From contig BRXU01000001.1 of NCBI GenBank assembly GCA_030267565.1, forward strand, positions 496,001 through 560,000: a DNA stretch of 64,000 nt. The letters run 5' to 3'. The translations under genes were made by a program, and so were the position numbers. Source of the DNA: Pleodorina starrii (taxonomy: Eukaryota > Chlorophyta > Chlorophyceae > Chlamydomonadales > Volvocaceae). This document shows, one piece after another, positions 1 to 11,190 of the stretch. Every line of letters starts with the position of its first letter. Position 1 is the stretch's first letter. The notes below the pieces were generated by a model that saw nothing but the letters and a program-made list of their open reading frames with translations, did not search any database and was not told the origin of the DNA.

Positions 1-248
1 ACAAACGTACCCCTGCCTGGCAGCCGCGCGCATGCGTGTACCTCGGCACTGGGATGAAGCGGCGGCGTACCAATACGCAGTCTACGTCAACACACACACC
101 CATGCATAACAACATAACGCCGGGTGAGCCCATGCGCCGTTATAATAACATACGGGGCGCAAGCTATGTGTGCGTGCCCTCATTAACGGAGAAAGCTTCG
201 CATCGAGTCGAGCGGCTGTGCACAGCAGTGCAGCTGCACCCGGCCGTC

Positions 249-3200
249 TCACGCTGCCTCCTCCAGCTTCATCCAGCAGCCCTCACTGTAGGTCCTTCCG
301 GTTGAAGAATGCTCCCCTAGCAGGAAGAGCATGTAGTAGCCGAAGGGGGCTACTGCGGGCTGGTCCTTGGGAGGGGCTCTCAGGGTGAGAGATGTGCCGG
401 CATCGGAGACAATGGGCTGCGGGCGGGGGGCGGGCAGAGCAGAGGTGGGTGGGCGGGCAGAGCAGAGGTGGGTGGGCGGGCAGAGCAGAGGTTGGCGGGC
501 ACAAGAACGTCCACAAACCCTAAAACCCTAAAACCCTAAGTGGGTTATAGAGCATTTTAGGAAGATTTGTTTGTGGTCAGGAAGCATGATTCAGGCCGCT
601 GAAGCCGGGACACAGCTGATGACCAGGGGTGATGCATATATGATACAGGGCGGGGTTGCATGCCATGCGTATCCACATATGGCTCCTAGTGAGTAGTGAT
701 AACGGCAATAAATAGTGAACACAGTTGAAGATGTAATCAAGCAAATATTTATAAAAAAAATCCTGGACCGGAGAAGCCAGTATGTATGCAGATAGTTGAT
801 CGACAGCAGACGGACGGGATACCAGCAGGGCACAGCATTCAGACACCAGGCACACCCGGCAGCAAGTATGTTCAACAGCCTGAGGCACCCGCAAGCTACT
901 TTCATCGCGACATCATTAATTACCAGGAAGATGACGCGTTGGCTGAAGTTGAGGGAGTGGGTCACGGCACAAGGTGCAGCGATGGAAGCTCCGGTAATTT
1001 TGCGACCACCACCGTACGAATATGACACAGTGAAGTTCCTGCAACACGTAGCGAGGGAGAGGTACGATGTAGACCGTATATCTTGGGGCACTGTGTCAGA
1101 GTGTGATTCAAAATAAAAGGAGTTCTGGATACTGCATTCTAACAGTTCGTGCCCTTCGTATCTACCAACCGCCGCCGCCGTGGCGACAGGCCAGCAAGCA
1201 GATCGTCATCAGTTGCAACGTTAGCGTTTAGAACGTATGTCGGTATATCAACGTCATAGCGCCTGGCACAATCAAATCGTGCATTCACATCAGCGAGCAC
1301 GACTTTATCAAACTAACCCTGCCCAGCTTTCACGTATGCACGCTGCTGCGTGAGGGATGGTCGAAGGCAAAGCATCGTACATCAACTCGTCTATGGACCA
1401 GCTGCTCTCGATGCGTCTCTGCCAAGCCAGCGGACACTCGCTCGGCCCCAGCAGATACAACGAAGGGCAGTTCATTCCATCCACGCACGCATATGCACCA
1501 CACTGAGCCCCCCCCTTCGATTGGTATGCATCCCCGTGTGTGTACGAACTTACGATCCACGTGTGATGATACTTGGGCAGTTGCTGACCGTCGGTCGAAC
1601 GATGCCTGGGCCGATTTCAGCTGGCGTGCCGAGCTGCATCCGGTAATCCTTGTCACCATCAGGACTGACTGTGAACCCTGAACCCCTTATCTGTGGGACC
1701 GTAAATGCATGTTTGAATGGATGCGTTGGTTAATGAGCAATATACGTACGGATTGTTTTAGGGAACGGTACCTGAGTGGGCACTCGTACCATTTAGGCTG
1801 TGGGTACAGTTAGGGTGGCCCACGACTTGAAGGCGAGATTATTAGGATATGGGCGACCAGCAGCTTCGTAAAGTCGTCGATATACGCAACCCCACACGTC
1901 AACATAATCGCAGGTAGGATGTCGATTATTCGTGGTGATACGGTATTATAAACATTAGCAGCATTGCTGGCATCGATCTTCGGTCCACCGCAGCTCACAG
2001 CGGCCTTGACTAAATTGTGTACTCACAATCATGCGTGGGCCGCACATGTCGCATCCGGCCACGAAGATGTCACCGCTCAGATCCAGGCATGCGGAAGAAT
2101 GGTACATTTTGGCATAGCCTGGACGCAGCACAGCAGGCAAGCAAACAGCACAGTGCGGAATTATATACGTACGTAGGCACCAATAATAACGGACGGAGCG
2201 GTTTATTGAAGATAGGACAGGTCTGGCGGGTAATATGGCATTTACCGCAGCGCGCCTATTTCGATGAGCTCATGCATGGCAAGCAGCACATACGTACACG
2301 GCTGCTGAATCAATGCGAGCGAGCGATCCAATGTATGTATACGACGGCATTTTCAGGTAGCAAGCAAGCTACTACTGCTGATCAGACAGTGGATGCCGGA
2401 CCAGTTAATCAGCGCGAATAACATGAAGGCGGTCGCGTCCCACACTCACAAATGGTTTGTTGCCTTACCGATGTGAGCGGTCAGAGTGAAGCGCGAACCC
2501 GCGGGTGCCTCCGGGTCGTACATGATGCTGTTGGCCGCCGGCCTCTCCGCCAGGTAGTTGTTCAGTCCAGTCTTGAGGCCCGCTCTGCCGGTCTGTCGCG
2601 CGACATGACATGACATGAATGACATACGCGACTTAAGTTGTTATTAAAAAGCTGCTTAATCATCATGGGTCAGACATCCGTTCGTATTTCGTCACGCGGG
2701 CCACACGCCGCGCCTCCAATCAAAACACACGCACACTACACTTAGTGCGCCTCGGCACCCACCGTATGCGCGGTATTATTTGGCCAGTCCGGGGTTTATA
2801 ATTACGCTGATATGCTCGTAATTTGCACTCTTTGTGTACCACCCTTCCAACCACGGACACGCGCATTCATGCTTTAAGAAAGGTCCGTTCATCGATAGCC
2901 AGCCGTGAGGCCGTCTAGTCACGAGCCGCTGTGCAAACCGTATGTGTATGTTACGTACACCAGGGTGGCTGGGAGAATGTTTTGGGGAAATCCGAAGATA
3001 ATTTTGCCAGGTTCGACTCTTTATAAAATGCATGCCACGAGATACTACGCCGCTACCCTGCCAGCAGCAGCTACATTCTGCAGCACGCTGCAGATAGTTT
3101 GCCTTTATACGTATGGTACGTACCTGTGCACCTCCATGGTACATGATCCGGCCGTTGGGCAGTACTGCAAACAGAGTAATTAAGGTGTGATTATTATCAG

Positions 3201-6200
3201 CAGACGACACCAACACGCAAGGATACATCAGCATCAATGAACGAATCCCATGGCAGAATTAATTTAGTGGTGTACGCATCAACAACCGTGGTTGTTACGC
3301 AGAACCCGCCGCCACCCGCCCTCGTACGACCGTATCCATTACGTTTTCTCATCACCAGGTAGCTTAATATTTCCAGATTGGAACAAATGTGTGGTATCAA
3401 CGGCCCACGCACCTGATGCGTCTCCCATTACGCGCCGACCTCCCATAAACTCGATGATCCACCTGCACAGTGCGAAAGCTTGCATCAAAGAAATGTATGT
3501 GCACGCAGTCTTGAAAGATTCAAGCCTGGCCATGCATGAAGCCAGCCCAAACAACGCTGGTATGTGCCAGGGTGGGTGGGACAAGCGGCGCGCGGTAGCT
3601 AGGGTGTTCTGGTGTGTCTCTGAACCACAATCGTCATGGCACCCGCGCGCTGTTCTCCGCGGCAGCACTACTCACCCTCCGTCGCATATGGATTTGAGGT
3701 CATCGCCACAGTACCAGAAATCGAGTCGGGCGGTGTAGTTGCTGGCGGGCATGACAGCGGACAGGCTGAGGGGCTGCGTGCAGGGGGCAATCAATGCAGC
3801 GGTGAGGCGTGCGACATCCACCTACAAACCGGAATGTTATTAGCTAAAGAAAAGCACGCTGCAAGCGATTCACTCGTCCATTGAAACAGGCTATGGGAGC
3901 TGGCATGAAGTGTGGAACGAGAACATACACGCAGGAGGGTTGGCGAACTGGGTTGACGAACGCACAGCAGGCTGAGAGTTATCTAATTTACGGACCCTAT
4001 AGACCCATGAAACCCTATAGACACATACATGGGTATACACATACACAACAGGAGGCAGGACTCCATGGTACCAATTCACACTGTGATGAAACGACGAATT
4101 GAGGTTTTTAGTACGTACCGCTCCTCCGAAGATGTGCAGTGTGAAGTTGTTGTACGCCCCGTTTGCATCTGGCTGCAGCGCGTGCAGCACAATGGCGGAT
4201 GTGTACTTGTACATGGTGTGGAACCTGCGGGGGGGGATGGGGGCCGGGGGAACCGTGCATGAATTCAATCATCGGCAGGTGATCAGTCGCCGAATGCCTG
4301 TTTATGTGTCACGGTAAATACGGTGAATGTGAGCATGTGAGCAACAATACGTCCTTTCACATAGACGATGACGGCAATTTGATTGCATGTGCCTGCTGCA
4401 CTGACGTACGTAGATAGGGGTGTGGATGCGGCGGATGACTGGCATGCATGCAACACCAGCAGTGAGATTGGGGAGTCATATCATTCTAATGAACTTACGG
4501 ATATTCTGCCGGCATAGGTGGCAGGTTCCTCACGAGCGTCCAGTTGGTGGTGGTGATGCTGCCGGCACGGTTGCCCCACCAGAGCACCTCGCCTGCAGGT
4601 AGACAGATAGACAGGTTTATGTATGTACGTATGTATGGGCAGTGGTTCGTTCAGTGCAAAACAACGAAGGACAGAAGCGCTTCGCTGCCCTTCACATATA
4701 TAGGGGTAGTTTACACTGAATGCGTGGTTCATGTGGCGTGCGTGCGGTCACGCAGAATAATAGACGTATAGGCGCGCATGTGAGACTGCATCATGGCGGG
4801 GGCGGGTGCAGGAGAAGGTAAGTAAGACTAAAGCCGGGAGCGCGCGCATGCACCCAATGCAAACAACTACCATACACACAGCAGGCTGCTGACGTAGCTG
4901 TGGTTTGCACTATCGTCCCACGTGCTGCTTGTTGCGCAACATAAACCACTCCGTCCTCCGATCGATCGATAGGACTGCTTACCTCGGGGCAGTTGATTGA
5001 CGAACGGGAACCTGCGTGCAGTGCAGCACGGGGGGGAGGGGGGGTCACGCGCGTTCATTACATACACTTCGCCATGTTTTCTGCATGCTGTCAGAGCGAC
5101 ATTACACCTAAAAGCACGACAGTGTACCTACGATAAATCATCCTATGCGGCACACAAAGATCTCTTTACTCAAGTCGAGGTAATCGATCTGCTGCTGTGA
5201 ATATATAGCCATTATTCGTGGACATTGATATATATATCGTATCTCCCTTGTCCAACGCGTTCGGCCACTCCACCTACACGCACACGCATGCACGTGCACC
5301 AAACGCATGTATGGAACAATCAATCGCTTCCACCGTATGTTACGGCCACCCCCATCCATGAAGCGCCGGATGACGTACCAGTTATTTCCTGCGTTTTGCT
5401 TGAACCTGAGCGGCATCTCAACGATGACTGTGCCGGCGTCCGGATCGTCAGGATTGAAGTGCTCGGCGTACGGAAGCTGAGGGCCCCTGTCAAGCTCCGC
5501 CGTTCCGCCCACAACCAGCACCTGCAGCAGTGAGGAGCCATACATTTACATACGATATTATGCGTTACGGTGTGCGCCATCATATCATAACTTATATTAT
5601 TCCATTAACTGGTCCGGGTAGGGCGTCTGCGGGCCACCATTTACGGATAGCATAGGTCGTTGTAGCACAACTATTATTCGTTTGTCGAGTCATGCGCCTT
5701 TTACCTACGAACCATACATATATACGTGACAAACCTACCGATCCGTTATCAAGGCGAGTTGGGGTGGGGTACCACCTGTGAAGAGAGGAAGCGAGCGAGG
5801 GCAGCACGCAGCAGGCCGGTTCGTTAGAGTAGCCGATCCAAACCCGGGTTATAATATCATAGCCACAGGTCGCATTTCATTCCCCACCTGCTATTAAGGG
5901 TGACACATACACAGCTGACCGCAAAACCACGCGGATAAATCGAAGAAGTGAAAGAAGGAGACGCGCACTATCCAACAATACCCGCCGTTTATTTCCCGAG
6001 GGCGAGGCAAGGATGCTGCATGCAGCGATATCGCCGTCGACCAGAAGTGTTCCGGACATCTCAACTGACAACCCGCCTAAGACAGTTGGTGGTCAATGCA
6101 TGCGCCAATAATGCCCGCCCCCCTTTTGAACGAAGGTAAGGAGACACGCACGCACCTCTGCAACCTCATGGTCACAAGCTTGGACACTGTGTTGGTGGCG

Positions 6201-8124
6201 TTGTCGTATACCTGGGAGGTATATACGTGCGTGGGGCATTAATAAGCACACGCACGGCCGCATGGTGTCATCAATTTCGAGCTTACCGTAGTTCAAAATC
6301 ACTTTGGGGTGGCGGACTGGATGGTTTTAGCCGCCTTCGTGTGCGTACGTCTCTACCTTCGCTCAACGAATGAGCCACTACAATTCATGTCGAGTTAGTT
6401 GCTTCATCATTTACGGTGGCGGCTTTGTACGTGCGTAGACGCCTTTTCCAGCCCCGCGCCTGACCCTCAAATAAACTAACCACGCAAGAGTGGGACGAAT
6501 GCAACACAGCCAGCCGCTGTCCAGTTATTCGTCAATCAAGCACCTCGCTCGCTCCACTAACACTTGGCTTACCGTAACGATTCTCCGGCCGTCTCCAAGC
6601 ACCAAGTTGGCGTTGTAGCCTCCCACCAGGACGGGCCGGCCGTCACCCAGCACCAGCTGACCAGCGCAAAAGTGCTCGTGGATGGAATCGATGAGGGTGG
6701 TCTGCGGCGGTGCGTGAGCGAGGGGCCGAGCGATGCGACACGTGCGTGCGTACATACATACGCGAATTAATGACTGTGATGGGAGTCACATCGATGAATG
6801 CACGGAGAAGCCAGCTAGAGTACTTGTTTGCGTTGTTTTGCATTTGGCCCCCAAAGCGCTCCATGCACGGATGGGAGAAAGGCATCACTACTTTCGTTCG
6901 GTGGCGTATCGCAATGCATGAAAAAGTAAGCTTGCCTTGCAAGCAGAACGATCTAATCACTTACTTCATTATTGTCAAGGTCAACGGTGCCCAAGGTCAA
7001 GGCGTGTGTGGAGTTCAATGCCCGGTGAGTGAACAGGTACTTGCGGGTCCCGGGCACAGCCGCCATTCCGATGGCTATGACGGGGGCGCGAATGCCAATG
7101 TCTCTGAAAGTGGCCGCTGGCGGAGGTGGAGGCGGCGGAGGGGGGCTGGGAGGTGGCGCCGGAGGGGATGGGGGTGGAGAGGGTGGAGATGGAGGTGGTG
7201 AAGGTGAGGGCGGTGGCGAAGGAGGCTTAGGAGACGGTGGCGGGGGCGGCGAGGGCTTGGGCGGGAGAGGTGGAGATGGAGGTGGAGGAGGGGGCTTGGG
7301 CGGAGAGGGTGGTGGAGGGGAGGGCTTGGGGGGAGGGGGTGGTGGTGGCGAGGGTCTCGGTGAAGGGGGCATTGGGGGTGATGGCGGTGGCGGCGGTGGC
7401 GGCGGTGACGGGGTGGAGGGCGGGGTCGAGGGCGGGGTGGAAGGCGGGGTCGAGGGCGGGGTCGAGGGCGGGGTGGCCGTCATTTCCTGCAGCAACCTCC
7501 TTCCTCCTCCGAAGTGCAGTTCATTGTCATCGAGGAACTGCAAATGAAGTGTGGGGCATGCAACGATATAGGTAGGGGAGGCCAACCGTAAATCAGGCTA
7601 GCAGTCATGATGCACGACTGCGATAACGAGCGAGCGAGGGTCGGCGGCAAAGACGAGAACAGAAAGCCAGGAAAAGTCCTGGAGCGCGAGGCCCTGCTTA
7701 AAGCTGTCCTTGATTACGTCTGATCATGCACAACCGTTGCATAAACAAGTGTCGGCGGGGCGCACTCACAAACGCAGATAACACGCAGAAATCGCATCAG
7801 CAACATAGCAGCAGAAGCGGACAGGATACTGATGAAAACACCCGCAAGCAAGGGAGCGTGCGTGTCGTGCGACTGCGGATTATTGTTCATGAGTATATAT
7901 ACCGGTATGTGCGCCATCAATACAATCTGACCTACCGAATCGAAGCTCGAAGTGGAATCATCAGCGCCTTCGATCTGCGCGTCGGCGACAATACGGGCAG
8001 CGGCTGCATGCTGAGGCGTCGAGAAGCCAACAAACAACAGCAGCAGCAACGCAGCTCCCAAGAAGGGCAACCGCCGCAGCGCTACGGCCGCAGAAGGCCG
8101 CCACAGGCGACCGCCGAGGCTCAT
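249..8124 (-). CDS. Glyoxal/galactose oxidase-like copper radical oxidase, secreted, Pro-rich
   Basis: Oxidises aldehydes or primary alcohols to give H2O2 in the extracellular matrix (family knowledge). I read 17 exons, all with GT-AG borders and consistent phases: 8124-7936, 7537-6965, 6701-6573, 6211-6156, 5775-5739, 5521-5379, 5011-4983, 4592-4499, 4224-4119, 3821-3676, 3462-3413, 3164-3124, 2592-2469, 2118-2027, 1690-1554, 1038-924, 416-249. They give 742 residues and a TGA stop. A signal peptide covers about residues 1-41. A Ser/Thr-Pro to poly-Pro stalk covers about 84-203, as in volvocine wall proteins. The active-site set expected for the family is present: Cys266 (HFCAG), Tyr318 (RWYPT), Tyr578-His579 (MYHSS) and His676 (VTHSLN). 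The terminal exon ends the C-terminal beta domain (APPKDQPAVAPFGYYMLF). The start is the ATG before the signal peptide. Substrate is unknown. The very small exons (29-50 nt) are the least certain part. Confidence 0.9.
428..500. repeat. 23-bp minisatellite, about 3 units, in the last oxidase intron
   Basis: The unit contains GGGCAGAGCAGAGGT and recurs at 432, 455 and 478. It sits just upstream (transcript sense) of the final exon's splice acceptor, so it lies inside the last intron. Confidence 0.8.
515..539. repeat. Interstitial telomere-type repeat (CCCTAAAA)
   Basis: Three consecutive CCCTAAAA units (the last truncated) begin at 518, 526 and 534. The complement, TTTTAGGG, is the Chlamydomonas-type telomere unit. 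They lie inside the last intron of the oxidase gene, next to the 23-bp minisatellite. Confidence 0.8.
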
Positions 8125-8189
8125 TGGCTGTATGTTGGCGGATGGAGCACTGCCGCCGGGTTTGGGACTGGACTTGATATTTACTGTAC

Positions 8190-8202
8190 TATATTTATAA
8201 AA
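8190..8202 (-). promoter_or_regulatory. TATA-like element upstream of the oxidase gene
   Basis: Read on the minus strand, an A/T-only TTTATAAATATA-type stretch lies about 65-80 bases upstream of the oxidase ATG, in otherwise mixed sequence. Spacing suits a core promoter with a short 5' UTR. Inferred from sequence only. Confidence 0.35.
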
Positions 8203-9841
8203 ACAAAAGTGACAGACTATTGATATCCGATGGCTCGTGGGAGAGCGAATGCGATGGCCCGCGCGGTAGCCAGCAGCCGGGTCGTTAGTCGGTTGCTTGC
8301 CTTGCCAGGCTCGACGAAGCTGCCGCTTCGATCCCACACTGTATTCTTCAAGTGAAAAGCACTGCCTTATATGCAGGTCTCGGCTGCCTCGTCCTTGCCT
8401 AGCACCGTACATTCTGCTCTGTACGACATTAACGGTTCGTAGCCATGCATGTGTAACTGACGGCGGTTGCTGATTGGCACAGGAATGCCGCCGCGTTGCC
8501 TAGTTGTAACGCCTTGAAGGTGCCTGCCGGACGCAACGAACTGCAGTGCACGAAGGCTGCGCAGCGAGCAGGCTGCAGACGGACATACAGCTCCAACCTT
8601 CGTTGTGGCAAAAGTCTAGTCCAGGACGGACGGAGCACCTCTTGCGTCACCTACGGTACCTATGAACTGCTGCAAACTGAATGAATGCGTGGACGCCAAC
8701 AAGCAAGCAACTTGCTTGGCGTGAAGCTGCAGCCGTTCGTAGATGCATGCTGTGTGTCTCGGACGCGCCATCTGATCCGCCGTGGCTGACATGCATTCGT
8801 GCATCTTGCAACTGCCGATAACGTGATTGGCCGCCGTCTGCACCTACCCACGAACACCACGCAACGCATCACGCACTGAATTTCCTGGGGTCACCCGTCC
8901 GTCATCACCAGTCACACGCACATGCAGGCGACCAAGCTGATCCCTCCGCGGCCCCAATCCGACCCCGCACAATCCGACCCCAATCCTTTTGGGATCCCCA
9001 ATTCTTATGGATGGGATCCGACCCCAATTGCAACTGAGGCGCGCGGTCGAGAGGGATGACTGGGCCGCACCCTGTCCGTGCGTGCACATGTGGCTGGTAG
9101 GTGGCCTCTGGCCGCAGCAGCTGCCCCACTGCACGGAGTACTGCTGGCACACGGCTCCCGCACCCTTGGGACGCCGCCATGCTTCCGCTACATACGAGAA
9201 GCAGCGATCTCACTAGCTAGCGGCAAAGCGGCCGACTTTAAGCCTCGCTTCACCCACGACTCCACATACAGTCAACCGTACGTTCTGCACGCCTGTGGTC
9301 AGACCGGTGAAGTGCGTGGGCCGCTGTACCGCAGCCCGCTCCCGGTTCAGGCTCAGGCTGTGGAGAATCAACTGCTACGATGGTGCTGTATGTCGCGCTG
9401 ATCGGCGCGTCCTCGAGCGAAATTTCGCTTGCTGTACGATACCAGCACCGAATAAAGGCTTTAAATACCCTATTGAAGCAATCTTTTTTTGCAAATAAAT
9501 AATAATCTGTTTGGGACTTCGTAGTAAAGTGTAAAAACAATTCGAAAGGGTCCCTCGCAAATAACTAATAAAGTTTTGACAAGAAACAACTCCCAAGGCA
9601 TCTCGCAAGATCTTCTCGCAAATATAAAAAATTTCAAACGGCTGTTTTGCAGCTCTAACCAAGCACAGGCGGGCAGTCGCAGCATACGCTTAGATAGGCG
9701 GTGGCAGGTAGGGGTCCGCCTAGCTAGCCGTGAGCCCGCGAGCTGAATGACAAGTTGACAACCGATACTGATGATCAATGTGACTTACTGATACGGTACG
9801 GTACTTTGTTCATTTTCTTCAATAGAATGCAATGCCTTTGC

Positions 9842-9990
9842 GTTGACAACGCTGACGATAAGATGCGAGTTCACAAATTTGTATATAGCCGTACGGCTCA
9901 CGAGCTCGCAAATTATCCAGCTCCTCTGTATATTTGTTTTTCGCAAAACTCAAAAGTTTAGAAATAAACTCCTACCGGCGCCTCGCAAAA
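9842..9990. repeat. Degenerate A/T-rich dispersed repeat, copy A
   Basis: Begins GTTGACAACGCTGAC and ends CGGCGCCTCGCAAA. It shares ordered blocks (TCACAAA, ACGGCTCACGA, CGCAAATT, TTTAGAAA, CGCCTCGCAAA) with the copy at 10581-10683. Likely remnant of an old mobile element; no coding capacity seen. Confidence 0.55.
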
Positions 9991-10580
9991 AAGCATTTTA
10001 ATATTCACAATTTAATACTTTTTTGGCCTTGCAAAATAACCACGTCGGTACAAAGATTGCGTCAATACGGTAGAAGGCGCGCCGCCCCCGTTGCAGTGGC
10101 GTCGAACAGACAGTCCGCTGGATGTAACGTCGCACGGCGATGGTCGTAAAAACTATGTGCCCGGAGGCCGCGGCATAATAACCTGCATAACCTGGGTGCT
10201 TGCGATTGTCCCAAGCACTGTCAACACCGGTCATGAGCATTAATCACTCCCTTGGCAAACAAGTTAGGATGCCGCTATTAGACTTCACACGTAGCAGCGA
10301 AGGATATAAAAGGTAGGGAAGCTTTGGGAGAGTTTGTCATGTGACCGTTGCCATGTGGCAAGGTGCGGCATGGGGCCCTTTTGAACTCGCCCGAGATTTA
10401 GGCGATGTCGTCGCAGGAGGCATGAGGCATTACATGTGTACGAGCCGAAAATGGCTGGTAACATGTGTCACCCACAACCGTCACCCGTCAAGGGGGCGAA
10501 TCAAGGAGCGCACACGTTCAGAATTCAAGCCATAATGACGCGGATATTGTCCTTCCTTTATAAAAGAAAGTTGCTGTTTG

Positions 10581-10683
10581 GTTGACATTGCTGACTAAAA
10601 AGTGTGAGCTCACAAACGTTACGAACGGCTCACGACCCGCAAATTTAAAACGTTTCTAGAAAACTACGGCCGACGCCTCGCAA
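10581..10683. repeat. Degenerate A/T-rich dispersed repeat, copy B
   Basis: Same block order as copy A (GTTGACATTGCTGAC, then CTCACAAA, ACGGCTCACGA, CGCAAATT, CGCCTCGCAAA), in the same orientation but shorter. A weaker third relative may lie at 9540-9625, where CTCGCAA recurs. Confidence 0.55.
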
Positions 10684-11042
10684 ACTTACAGGGTTCTCAT
10701 ATCCAAACTTCTATTTTTGGGGGCCGAGCCTCCCTAAAATAATTCAGAAGAAGCCCGTTTCGGCGGTTGGTTCCCTTCAAGTCAGCGGCGCCTCCACCGC
10801 TGCCGCCCCAGCTTGGCGGCTTTCCCTACGAGTCGGCGGCACCCCTGCAGCGGCGGCACCCCTGCAGCCCTGCTGCTGAGCCCGCAACCGGCGGCCCCGT
10901 AGTACAGGACCACGCGCGTGGGGCCACTCTATAATATCCCGCGATGCATGGGCCCCTACGGCCCCTTACCGCCGAAGCGCCAGGGTTTCCCTCCACCGGC
11001 GTCATGTTACTTCATTTGCAGCTGCGACTGGCAGCGAGTGCA

Positions 11043-11047
11043 TTACA
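11043..11047 (-). terminator. Possible TGTAA polyadenylation signal of the Nudix gene
   Basis: TGTAA on the minus strand, about 145 bases after the Nudix stop codon. TGTAA is the usual green-algal poly(A) signal. A five-base match is weak by itself; the position supports it. Confidence 0.35.
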
Positions 11048-11190
11048 TGCATGGCATAAAGCAAACAACGCTCATCTGCCGCGCAACACTTCACAACAAG
11101 CTGTCTCGCCCCTAATGAGGGGGCTTTCCTCATAAAATCAGCGGCGACGCCACCCACGCAAAGAACCTTGATTGCCTCCCAACACACTGG

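Larger units (their letters stand above)
8203..11190. other. Intergenic spacer between oxidase promoter and Nudix stop codon
   Basis: No supportable gene. The open frames here are short and match no family. Contents: ATCCGACCCC words in a small array around 8953-9025, an A/T-richer tract around 9420-10720 with two related copies of a degenerate repeat, and a GC-rich Ala/Pro-like tract around 10740-10930 that could be decayed coding or transposon sequence. The Nudix gene's 3' flank occupies the right end. Confidence 0.6.

Noticed and set aside
515..539. Chromosome end or subtelomere
   Set aside because: Only three telomeric units, inside an intron, with coding exons on both sides.
6290..6350. 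Extra oxidase exon around VILNYG on the minus strand
   Set aside because: No acceptor gives a phase compatible with the preceding exon, and joining 6573 directly to 6211 gives a continuous family-like sequence.
7029..7547. Plus-strand Gly-rich protein frame
   Set aside because: It is the complement of the oxidase Pro-rich stalk (CCN codons read as GGN). The minus strand has the signal peptide, splice sites and catalytic domain.
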